5,818 nucleotides of DNA from Tychonema litorale BBK16 (GTDB lineage Bacteria > Cyanobacteriota > Cyanobacteriia > Cyanobacteriales > Microcoleaceae): positions 1 to 5,818 of the forward strand of contig NZ_JAKJHX010000172.1 in assembly GCF_021648855.1 (NCBI RefSeq), given 5' to 3'. Position 1 is the first letter of the stretch, and each line of letters begins with the position of its first letter. A program made the position numbers and the translations under genes. The notes beneath the pieces are model-generated. The model saw only the letters and a program-made list of their open reading frames with translations. It ran no database searches and was not told the DNA's origin. Of this stretch, positions 1 through 5,392 are shown piece by piece.

Positions 1-556
1 ATTTATATCCAAAAATGCTTTCTGCTCCAGAATTCCAGCTAGCTATATATCCTTCAGTATCTAGCATAAATATAGCGTAATCTTTGACACTTTCAACTAC
101 CAAGCGCAGGCGTTCTTCACTTTCTCTAAGTCCAGATTCTGCTTGTTTGCGCTGGGTAATATCTTCCACAAAACCTTCATAGTATAGCAACTCACCATTT
201 TGATCGCGAACAGCCCGCCCATTTTCGGAAATCCAAATAACTGTTCCGTCTCGGCGATAAATCTGTGACTCAAAATCAGATACGATGTCATGTTCTTGTA
301 AAGCAAAAATAAAATCAGAGCGCCGCTGAGGCTCGACATAAAGCTGATGGCCAATATCAGTCAAACCCAGGATCATTTCGTCTGTCGAATTATAGCCATA
401 GATGCGAGCCAAAGCTGGGTTGGCGCTGAGGTAACGCCCTTCTGGGGTTGTTTGAAAAATACCGGAAATAGCATTTTCAAATATACTATAATATTTTGCT
501 TCCATTTGCTGTAGCGCCTCCTTGATGTTCAGGCAGTCCATTTCTTGTTGTTCCAT
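1..556 (-). CDS. Multi-PAS-domain signalling protein, N-terminal part (cut by window edge)
   Basis: The minus-strand frame is open from an ATG at 556 to the left edge, giving 185 residues. A short charged N-terminal helix (about 1-20) leads into a PAS domain (about 21-115) with the segments YYSIFENAISGIFQTTPEG and ANPALARIYGY. A PAC motif follows (about 116-140: RDQNGELLYYEGFVEDITQR). A helical linker with ESEERLR (146-151) then begins a second PAS with DYAIFMLDTEGYIASWNSGA (159-178). That second motif is common in cyanobacterial hybrid histidine kinases, so a kinase, cyclase or GGDEF output further downstream is plausible, but it lies outside the window and I cannot name it. No transmembrane segment is seen, so this part looks cytoplasmic. 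A GTG at 571 is an alternative in-frame start, just after an in-frame TAA at 577-575. No strong ribosome binding site decides between the two. The gene is divergent from trpD. Confidence 0.88.
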   Translation of the reverse strand, partial: MEQQEMDCLNIKEALQQMEAKYYSIFENAISGIFQTTPEGRYLSANPALARIYGYNSTDEMILGLTDIGHQLYVEPQRRSDFIFALQEHDIVSDFESQIYRRDGTVIWISENGRAVRDQNGELLYYEGFVEDITQRKQAESGLRESEERLRLVVESVKDYAIFMLDTEGYIASWNSGAESIFGYK

Positions 557-674
557 TTTTTGATCTTTCACTTTTTAATACCCTGTTTCCTTCTTTAAAT
601 TGACGATCGCCTAAATCCTTGCAACCAATCAGTCAATCAAGCTTAAGGCTTGCTACCGATGCTGTCAGTTAGTG

Positions 675-705
675 TCCTTTATTTTCCCTGATAAATAATA
701 AAGGA
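675..705. repeat. 9-bp perfect inverted repeat
   Basis: TCCTTTATT (675-683) pairs with AATAAAGGA (697-705) around a 13-base loop. It lies about 170 bases upstream of trpD and about 120 bases upstream of the PAS gene. No T-tract follows on either strand, so it does not look like an intrinsic terminator. It could be an operator-like palindrome or a transcript hairpin; the role is unknown. Confidence 0.5.
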
Positions 706-713
706 GATGGTTG

Positions 714-727
714 GTAACTCTGTATAC
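714..727 (+). promoter_or_regulatory. NtcA-like GTA-N8-TAC motif
   Basis: GTA (714-716) and TAC (725-727) are separated by exactly eight bases, the core of the cyanobacterial NtcA nitrogen-control site. A TAN3T-type -10 element (TAAAAT, 744-749) follows after 16 bases, shorter than the usual spacing of about 20-24 for NtcA-activated promoters. A six-base match is expected about once in a window this size by chance, so this is only a candidate. It could serve trpD or the divergent PAS gene. Confidence 0.25.
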
Positions 728-849
728 TAACGGTGTTTGTCTGTAAAATTGTCACAATACAGAGGCAATTGTTGTATCAAAAAATTCATATTAGGCAACA
801 ATGGTAGTACAAATGCTCATCACCTGTCAAAGCTACAGGCTGGCGAAGC

Positions 850-874
850 AATCTAAAATCTAAAATCTAAAATC
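850..874. repeat. Heptanucleotide tandem repeat (STRR type), unit AATCTAA
   Basis: The seven-base unit AATCTAA occurs three times in perfect register, followed by AATC, and ends two bases before the trpD start codon. Short tandemly repeated heptamers are a known feature of filamentous cyanobacterial genomes. The repeat occupies the place where a ribosome binding site would be expected. It also supplies an in-frame TAA (868-870) that fixes the trpD start. Confidence 0.8.
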
Positions 875-876
875 CA

Positions 877-1920
877 ATGACTGATTCTCCTCAGTGGCCC
901 AGTTTGCTGCAACAATTGTTAGACAGACAATCGCTCGATCGCACCACAGCAGCCAACTTAATGCAAGGATGGCTATCAGAGGCTATTCCCCCCGTACTCT
1001 CCGGCGCAATTTTAGCAGCCCTCCAAGCAAAAGGCATCTCTGCCCCAGAATTGGCCGGAATGGCTCAGGTGTTGCAGTCTCAGTCCCTCACGGGGGAGTC
1101 CCAAAGTATTGTTTCAAATCTAAAATTGATTGATACTTGTGGTACTGGTGGCGACGGCGCTTCCACATTTAACATTTCAACTGCTGTGGCTTTTGTCGCC
1201 GCCGCCGGGAAAGTGCGAGTCGCGAAACACGGAAATCGATCGGCATCAAGTAAAGTAGGTTCTGCTGATGTATTGGAATCACTAGGAGTCAATCTTAACG
1301 CGGATTCCGAAAGAGTGAAGGCTGCGGTAGACTCCGTGGGTATCACATTTTTATTTGCACCTGGGTGGCATCCCGCACTCAAGGCTGTAGCATCGCTGCG
1401 CCGTACTTTGAAGGTGCGGACTATTTTTAACCTTTTGGGCCCCCTCGTCAATCCTATGCGCCCTACAGGTCAGGTAATCGGGGTGTTTGATCCGAGTCTG
1501 GTATCAACTATTGCCGAAGCTTTGGCTGAGTTGGGGACTGAATTGGCTGTAGTGATTCATGGCAGAGAAAAGTTGGATGAAGCGGGTTTGGGGGATGTTT
1601 CAGACTTGGCGATTTTGTCGAATGGCAAAGTAGAAGTTACTACTTTGGATGCTACGAAGGTAGGATTGACATATTGTGCGATCGACTCTTTGAAAGGCGG
1701 CGATGTTGAGGAAAATTCTGAGATTTTGCGGAATGTTCTTCAGGGTAAGGGAACGCGGGCACAAATGGATGTTGTGGCTTTAAATGCGTCTTTGGCTTTT
1801 CAGGTGGGAGGTGTAATTCCTTTGGGTGATCACGAAGCTGGAGTTGTGTTGGCTAAGGATATTTTGTTGAGCGGTGAACCTTGGTTTAAGTTGGAGGAGT
1901 TGGTTGAATTTTTGAAGTGA
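877..1920 (+). CDS. trpD: Anthranilate phosphoribosyltransferase TrpD
   Basis: This cytoplasmic enzyme transfers the phosphoribosyl group of PRPP to anthranilate, the second step of tryptophan synthesis. The 347-residue length fits stand-alone TrpD; no TrpG glutaminase domain is fused. A helical N-terminal domain (about 1-75) precedes the PRPP/anthranilate-binding alpha/beta domain. Visible motifs are GTGGDG (89-94, PRPP-binding glycine loop), KHGNRS (117-122), the [16 protein letters not shown] stretch (about 174-189; Arg175 is the likely counterpart of the anthranilate-contacting arginine of archaeal TrpD) and the metal-binding DE pair (234-235) in [16 protein letters not shown] 877 is the only possible start because an in-frame TAA lies at 868-870. 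It has no Shine-Dalgarno sequence, since the leader there is a heptamer repeat. No other trp gene is present, so it is a scattered single gene. Leucine codon use changes sharply in its last third. Confidence 0.97.
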   Translation: MTDSPQWPSLLQQLLDRQSLDRTTAANLMQGWLSEAIPPVLSGAILAALQAKGISAPELAGMAQVLQSQSLTGESQSIVSNLKLIDTCGTGGDGASTFNISTAVAFVAAAGKVRVAKHGNRSASSKVGSADVLESLGVNLNADSERVKAAVDSVGITFLFAPGWHPALKAVASLRRTLKVRTIFNLLGPLVNPMRPTGQVIGVFDPSLVSTIAEALAELGTELAVVIHGREKLDEAGLGDVSDLAILSNGKVEVTTLDATKVGLTYCAIDSLKGGDVEENSEILRNVLQGKGTRAQMDVVALNASLAFQVGGVIPLGDHEAGVVLAKDILLSGEPWFKLEELVEFLK

Positions 1921-1926
1921 AGTTAG

Positions 1927-1954
1927 TTGACTGTTGACTGTTGAGTGTTGGCAG
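1927..1954. repeat. Degenerate heptanucleotide repeat (STRR type), unit TTGACTG
   Basis: Four consecutive seven-base units lie seven bases after the trpD stop codon: TTGACTG, TTGACTG, TTGAGTG and TTGGCAG. The period is clear, and decay increases towards the right. It differs in sequence from the heptamer repeat upstream of trpD, so the gene is bracketed by two unrelated repeat families. Confidence 0.7.
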
Positions 1955-1993
1955 TTGTTACTAAGAATTAATAACAACTACCAATTTCTTTTT
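1953..1993 (+). terminator. Possible weak terminator after trpD
   Basis: AGTTGTTA (1953-1960) and TAACAACT (1972-1979) form a perfect 8-bp but AT-rich stem with an 11-base loop. A T-rich stretch (1985-1993) follows after a five-base gap. The low GC content and the gap make it weak. It sits between convergent genes, where a terminator is expected. Confidence 0.35.
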
Positions 1994-2645
1994 AAGACCT
2001 CGATCGAAATTCAATCGTATCTTGCTTAATCGTCACATCTTTATCACCAAAAAAGTCATGACCCAACAATCCGATATCTAGGGATGGCGAAATCGCTACA
2101 ACTACATTTTTAATGGTCAAACCGCCAGCTTGAATAGAAGTCAGGCGGCCTAGGGGAAAAGTAGCCTCTCCATTGGGAGTTTTTGCTTGGACTGTTCCCG
2201 AAGGAATAACGCGCAAGGCTTTGGCCATTGCTGGTGTAATTACTGTGCCGCTGGCTCCAGAATCTACCATCATATCGAACTTTTGTGTGCCGTTAAATGT
2301 GACTTCGATGACTGGAATATTAGCTTCTCGGCGTTTGATTTTTACCTGAAATACTCCCGACTTGGTTGCTGTGGAAGTAGCAGGGGTAGTAGGGGTTAAT
2401 TCTTTTGGGGAAAAACCGCAGATGGATTCGCTGAGGTTGACAGTTCGGCCGTTTGAGTTCCGCATGAAGCATCCCTCACTTTCTTGGGCTAGTGCTCGCG
2501 AGGAGTTGGGGACAGTCCCTACTAAAATTGCACTGCTCAGAGAAATAACGGTTGTTAAAACCAGTAACGGTTTTGGTAGGTTTTGAGCTGACCGTTGATG
2601 TTTGTATAGGTTTGAGAGTAAAGGTAAGGCAGATTTATGAGGCAT
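1992..2645 (-). CDS. Exported retropepsin-like aspartic protease (clan AA)
   Basis: This 217-residue protein has a basic N-terminus, a hydrophobic segment (about 27-43) and an ALA|QE signal-peptidase-like site after residue 53, so export to the periplasm or retention as a membrane anchor is likely. A small region with two cysteines (C59 and C76, CFMRNSNGRTVNLSESIC) and a Thr/Ala-rich linker (about 84-95) precede a single retropepsin-like domain (about 98-215). The catalytic motif is DSGA (Asp128) in MMVDSGASGTVITPAMA. The second family hallmark is IGLLGHDFF (191-199), the hydrophobic-hydrophobic-Gly element. Enzymes of this fold with one DSGA motif normally act as homodimers. The substrate is unknown. 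The ATG at 2645 has no visible Shine-Dalgarno sequence. The gene is convergent with trpD and divergent from carA, so it is probably monocistronic. Confidence 0.9.
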   Translation of the reverse strand: MPHKSALPLLSNLYKHQRSAQNLPKPLLVLTTVISLSSAILVGTVPNSSRALAQESEGCFMRNSNGRTVNLSESICGFSPKELTPTTPATSTATKSGVFQVKIKRREANIPVIEVTFNGTQKFDMMVDSGASGTVITPAMAKALRVIPSGTVQAKTPNGEATFPLGRLTSIQAGGLTIKNVVVAISPSLDIGLLGHDFFGDKDVTIKQDTIEFRSRS

Positions 2646-2878
2646 AGTTTGGTTAAACGCTATAGCTCGATCGTAACAGGAGCAACTGCCGATCGGTATA
2701 GATTCAAACTCTCTGCTCTATTTTTATCGGATTTAACTACAAAATGTTAAACAAAATACAGCGGTAAATTACTATCGAATAGAAAACTAAAATAAGATTT
2801 TTATTTTGCTGGCGCTCCAGAAGTCCCTGTTAGGGATAAAAATAAGGTAAAAATCAGCGAAAAGTAATTAAGGATGCC
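2646..2878. other. Divergent intergenic region between protease gene and carA
   Basis: This 233-base AT-rich spacer holds no gene. It contains two CGATCG cores (2668-2673, 2690-2695), a small hairpin TCCCT/AGGGA with a three-base loop (2824-2836) and the carA ribosome binding site AAGGA (2870-2874). I see no promoter that can be called with confidence on either strand, and no NtcA core motif. Confidence 0.6.
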
Positions 2879-4033
2879 ATGTCACTTTCAACTGCACAAC
2901 CCGCTCTCCTAGTCCTCGCTGATGGTACTGCTTACCGCGGCTGGTCTTTTGGTGCTCGCACCACCGTCGTCGGCGAAGTAGTATTCAATACTGGGATGAC
3001 TGGCTATCAGGAAGTTTTGACCGATCCCAGTTATTCTGGACAAATCGTCACTTTTACTTATCCAGAATTGGGCAATACAGGGGTAAATCTAGAAGATCAA
3101 GAGTCTTCGCGCCCGCATATTCGAGCGGCTATTGCTCGGAATGTATGCGATCGCCCTAGTAACTGGCGATCGTCCCAATCTCTGCCAGACTACCTCAAAC
3201 AATACAATATCCCCGGAATTTATGGCATTGACACCCGCGCCCTGACTCGCAAAATTCGCACGGTGGGAGCCATCAACGGTGGTATTTCTACCTCGATTCT
3301 TGACCCTGCTGAGCTGTTGGAGCAAGTGCAAGATGCCCCTAGTATGGACGGGTTGAATCTTGTCCGGGAAGTGACTACCCGCGAGGTTTATGAGTGGTCA
3401 GAAGCCACTGACCCGGTTTGGGAATTTAGTCCGACAGTCAAACCCGCTGGTGGTGAAATGTGGACGGTGGTGGCGCTCGATTTTGGGATCAAGCGCAACA
3501 TTCTGCGACGTTTGGCCAGTTATGGCTGTCGGGTAATTGTTGTCCCCGCTGACACAACGCCGGAGGAAATCCTCAAGCACAACCCGGATGGCATTTTTCT
3601 ATCCAATGGCCCTGGAGACCCCTCGGCGGTAACGGAAGGGATTGAGACTGCGAAGGCTTTGTTGAAGTCGGACAAACCTGTGTTTGGTATCTGCATGGGA
3701 CACCAGATTTTGGGACTTTCCTTGGGTGCGGAAACTTTTAAACTCAAGTTTGGTCACCGGGGATTGAATCACCCGGCTGGTTTAACTCAGCAAGTGGAAA
3801 TTACTAGCCAAAATCACGGTTTTGCGATCGATCCAGGTTCTTTAGTTCCCGAAGTTGAAATTACTCATCTCAACTTGAACGATCGCACTGTAGCAGGATT
3901 GAAGCACAAAACCTTACCACTGTTCTCAGTCCAGTATCACCCGGAAGCCAGTCCTGGCCCCCATGATGCTGACTATTTGTTCGATCGATTCGTGCAGTCA
4001 ATGCGAGAAAATCAGAAAGTGGCCGTTAGCTAG
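2879..4033 (+). CDS. carA: Carbamoyl-phosphate synthase small (glutaminase) subunit CarA
   Basis: CarA hydrolyses glutamine and channels ammonia to the large subunit CarB, which makes carbamoyl phosphate for arginine and pyrimidine synthesis. The 384 residues match the family length. The N-terminal CPSase small-chain domain (about 7-140) shows [17 protein letters not shown] (36-52) and [15 protein letters not shown] (113-127). The C-terminal class I glutamine amidotransferase domain (about 193-376) shows SNGPGDP (242-248), the nucleophile Cys272 in FGICMGHQ (269-276), SQNHGFA (310-316), and His354 and Glu356 in [10 protein letters not shown], completing the Cys-His-Glu triad. AAGGA (2870-2874) lies four bases before the ATG. 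carB is not in the window, so the two subunits appear to be unlinked. The gene encodes an intact enzyme with no missing key residue. The stop codon TAG lies inside the -35 box of the next gene's promoter. Confidence 0.98.
   Translation: MSLSTAQPALLVLADGTAYRGWSFGARTTVVGEVVFNTGMTGYQEVLTDPSYSGQIVTFTYPELGNTGVNLEDQESSRPHIRAAIARNVCDRPSNWRSSQSLPDYLKQYNIPGIYGIDTRALTRKIRTVGAINGGISTSILDPAELLEQVQDAPSMDGLNLVREVTTREVYEWSEATDPVWEFSPTVKPAGGEMWTVVALDFGIKRNILRRLASYGCRVIVVPADTTPEEILKHNPDGIFLSNGPGDPSAVTEGIETAKALLKSDKPVFGICMGHQILGLSLGAETFKLKFGHRGLNHPAGLTQQVEITSQNHGFAIDPGSLVPEVEITHLNLNDRTVAGLKHKTLPLFSVQYHPEASPGPHDADYLFDRFVQSMRENQKVAVS
3147..3154. repeat. HIP1 octamer GCGATCGC
   Basis: This is a full copy of the highly iterated palindrome of cyanobacterial genomes, inside carA. 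A second core, GGCGATCGTC, lies 13 bases further on (CGATCG at 3167-3172). The CGATCG core occurs 15 times in the window by hand count. Confidence 0.9.
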
Positions 4034-4059
4034 ACAAAAAACCAAAAAACTCCTATAAT
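4031..4059 (+). promoter_or_regulatory. Sigma-70-type promoter of the STAS gene, overlapping the carA stop codon
   Basis: TAGACA (4031-4036, five of six matches to TTGACA) and TATAAT (4054-4059, perfect) are separated by exactly 17 bases. Transcription would start near 4066, leaving a leader of roughly 34 bases. The first three bases of the -35 box are the carA stop codon TAG. The spacing and match make this the best promoter in the window, and it suggests that the STAS gene is expressed independently of carA. Confidence 0.8.
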
Positions 4060-4074
4060 GAAGCCTCGACTTTA

Positions 4075-4094
4075 AGCAATACCTTGCTAGGAGG
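4075..4094 (+). promoter_or_regulatory. Leader hairpin abutting the Shine-Dalgarno sequence of the STAS gene
   Basis: AGCAA (4075-4079) and TTGCT (4084-4088) form a 5-bp hairpin with the loop TACC, immediately followed by a perfect AGGAGG (4089-4094). The SD is five bases from an ATT codon at 4100 and 17 bases from the first conventional in-frame start, TTG 4112. The SD therefore argues for the upstream start. Confidence 0.6.
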
Positions 4095-4099
4095 GTGTT

Positions 4100-4468
4100 A
4101 TTTCTGAGCAATTGACCCTGACCATTAGCCTCAGAGGCACTCGCGAAGTCAGGAATAACTATCAGCTATTTCGCCTGACAGGCCTACTGGACGCTTTTTC
4201 TGAGGCAGCTTTTCGGAATGTACTAACCAAGTGTATCGATGATGGTCCAAAACACGTAATTTTGGACTTGTCTACCATTGACTTTTTGGATAGTTCAGGC
4301 TTGGGTGCACTTGTGCAACTTGTCAAGAAAGCCCAAGGTTTGGAGGGGACATTGCAAATTGTTACCAATCCCCGCGTAACAGGCACTGTAAAAGTGGTTC
4401 GCTTAGAGAAGTTCTTGTCTTTGCAGCCGAGTGTTGATGAAGCCATAAAAAACGTCAAGGATGCTTGA
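4100..4468 (+). CDS. STAS-domain protein (anti-sigma factor antagonist-like), probable ATT start
   Basis: This small cytoplasmic protein is a single STAS domain, 122 residues from ATT 4100 or 118 from TTG 4112. Proteins of the SpoIIAA type bind anti-sigma kinases in partner-switching pathways and are switched by serine phosphorylation. The hallmark is visible: ILDLSTIDFLDSSGLGALVQ, with the DSSG phospho-acceptor motif. The first Ser (residue 65 from ATT, 61 from TTG) aligns with SpoIIAA Ser58. A later stretch, LQIVTNPRVTGTVKVVRLEK, is the typical fourth strand and last helix region. No kinase or phosphatase partner is encoded here, so which sigma factor or other target it controls is unknown. 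The start is odd: an ideal AGGAGG points to ATT 4100 (giving MSEQLTLT...), while TTG 4112 is too far from it. The gene has its own promoter and terminator. Confidence 0.92.
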   Translation: MSEQLTLTISLRGTREVRNNYQLFRLTGLLDAFSEAAFRNVLTKCIDDGPKHVILDLSTIDFLDSSGLGALVQLVKKAQGLEGTLQIVTNPRVTGTVKVVRLEKFLSLQPSVDEAIKNVKDA

Positions 4469-4481
4469 CGAAAAAGTGGAC

Positions 4482-4523
4482 AAAATTGGCTATCCGGTTC
4501 TGACAACTGGATAGCAAATTTTT
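4482..4523 (+). terminator. Rho-independent terminator after the STAS gene
   Basis: GCTATCCGGTT (4489-4499) pairs with AACTGGATAGC (4505-4515) as an 11-bp stem with one G-U wobble and the loop CTGAC, followed by a T-run (4519-4523). AAAATT (4482-4487) can extend the stem with AATTTT (4517-4522) across one mismatch, so it may also work on the opposite strand. It ends the STAS transcript 14-55 bases after the stop codon. Confidence 0.88.
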
Positions 4524-4589
4524 GTGAATTTGAGCAAATACAATATGTACGGCAAATACCTAAAAAAATGGTGTAGTGTAAAGTAAAGC

Positions 4590-4642
4590 TTCACATCAAA
4601 GCGATTGCCTTAACCACCCCTGCACTCGCTACAATCGGTGAA
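4590..4642 (+). other. Possible bulged stem in the mrnC leader
   Basis: TTCAC (4590-4594) and CGATTG (4602-4607) can pair with the contiguous right arm CAATCG (4632-4637) plus GTGAA (4638-4642), leaving a 7-base one-sided bulge and a 24-base loop. It lies 58 bases upstream of mrnC. The pairing is modest, and I know no RNA family that matches it. The rest of the 4524-4699 spacer shows no gene and no clear promoter. Confidence 0.25.
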
Positions 4643-4699
4643 ATGACAAGATTAATCAGTGACTAGAAAAAAGCTGTGCGGAAGTTTGATTGAAAAAGT

Positions 4700-5146
4700 A
4701 TGTCGCCGATCGCAGATAATGACCAAAAGCTGAGTATGACTAATATCAGTTTAAATCGATTACATCCTGGGATGGCGACATCAGCAGAAATAGAAAGACT
4801 TTCGCCAGCAGCTTGGGCTTACTTGGGAGATGCAGTATACGAACTACACGTTCGGACTTTGTACTTAGTTCCACCCAAAAGACTGCAAGCTTATCACGAA
4901 TTGGTGGTGGGACAAGTACGAGCCGAAACTCAAGCGCGTCATTTGCGATCGATCACTCCTTACTTGAACATCACAGAATTAGCAATAGTCAAGCGCGGCC
5001 GCAATGCTGCTGCGGGCCGCTCCAAGCGGGCAGATCCAGAGATTTATCAACAAGCCAGCAGCTTAGAAACTTTGGTAGGATACTTATATCTCACAGATCC
5101 CGAAAGATTGAATGAACTTCTGGCACTTTTAGAAATTGACAGTTAA
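4700..5146 (+). CDS. mrnC: Mini-ribonuclease III (Mini-III)
   Basis: Mini-III is a homodimeric RNase III-fold nuclease without a double-stranded RNA-binding domain; in Bacillus it matures the ends of 23S rRNA. The 148 residues form a single catalytic domain of the usual size. Key motifs are AWAYLGDAVYELHVR (38-52) with catalytic Asp44, VKRGRNAAAGRSKR (97-110), the Mini-III-specific basic loop, and SSLETLVGYLYL (120-131), the helix carrying the second acidic site (Glu123). ATG 4700 lies just after an in-frame TGA (4691-4693). The first 12 to 24 residues look unconserved, so ATG 4736 or 4772 could also be the real start. GGAAG at 4680-4684 is too far from 4700 to be a convincing ribosome binding site. 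The gene downstream appears to be an rRNA methyltransferase, a neighbour also seen in Bacillus. Confidence 0.95.
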   Translation: MSPIADNDQKLSMTNISLNRLHPGMATSAEIERLSPAAWAYLGDAVYELHVRTLYLVPPKRLQAYHELVVGQVRAETQARHLRSITPYLNITELAIVKRGRNAAAGRSKRADPEIYQQASSLETLVGYLYLTDPERLNELLALLEIDS

Positions 5147-5392
5147 AGGTTTTAGTTATTAGAAAATATGAGTAGTTAGTTATGACTTAAAAAGTCTTAC
5201 GCCGCCAACATCTAATGGCAAAACTCTTCTAAGAAAAATAGGATTTATGATTAATTAGCAACTCATAAACGGCAAAATCCTCGAACCTCAGTAAACCTAA
5301 AATCTCAAACGTCCCAGATTTATTCGTCAATCAAAAATTCAAAAATTCCTTGGCTTTTAGCCAAAACCAATGTTACTTCCACAAAAAAACAA
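5147..5392. other. Intergenic region between mrnC and the rlmB-like gene
   Basis: These 246 AT-rich bases show no gene, no convincing terminator and no clear promoter. Small inverted repeats are GACTT/AAGTC (5184-5196), TTTATGA/TCATAAA with a 12-base loop (5244-5269) and TTGGCT/AGCCAA with a three-base loop (5350-5364), the last one 28 bases before the next ATG. A single CTAAAATCT (5296-5304) resembles the heptamer repeat before trpD. The gap is long enough that the two genes may not be strictly co-transcribed. Confidence 0.5.

Larger units (their letters stand above)
557..876. other. Divergent intergenic region between PAS gene and trpD
   Basis: These 320 bases hold no convincing gene. They must carry the promoters of both flanking genes, but I see no clear -35/-10 pair. 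What can be seen is a CGATCG core (604-609), a small hairpin CAAGC/GCTTG (638-652), a 9-bp inverted repeat (675-705), an NtcA-like GTA-N8-TAC motif (714-727), a 5-bp hairpin CCTGT/ACAGG (823-839) and a heptamer tandem repeat directly before trpD (850-874). A 20-codon frame at 801-863 has no ribosome binding site and no tryptophan codon. Confidence 0.7.

Noticed and set aside
97..354. 85-residue minus-strand frame with hydrophobic stretches
   Set aside because: It lies in another frame inside the PAS gene, whose reading frame is clearly conserved in sequence character.
707..730. Seven-codon frame after AAGGAG upstream of trpD
   Set aside because: The AAGGAG touches the ATG with no spacing, the peptide has no regulatory residues, and the frame ends after seven codons.
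801..863. 20-codon frame upstream of trpD as a tryptophan attenuator leader peptide
   Set aside because: It contains no tryptophan codon and no ribosome binding site, and no competing terminator/antiterminator hairpins follow it.
850..874. Phage or insertion-sequence end repeat
   Set aside because: The seven-base period fits cyanobacterial STRR sequences; there are no terminal inverted repeats, target duplication or transposase.
2187..2586. Plus-strand frames of 70 and 74 residues
   Set aside because: Both are antisense to the aspartic protease, which has an intact catalytic motif and signal peptide on the minus strand.
4162..4506. 114-residue minus-strand frame over the STAS gene
   Set aside because: It is the antisense of a well-conserved STAS domain, and its start region falls in the terminator stem of the STAS gene.
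5184..5196. GACTT/AAGTC hairpin as the mrnC terminator
   Set aside because: The stem is only five AT-rich base pairs with a three-base loop, and no T-tract follows.
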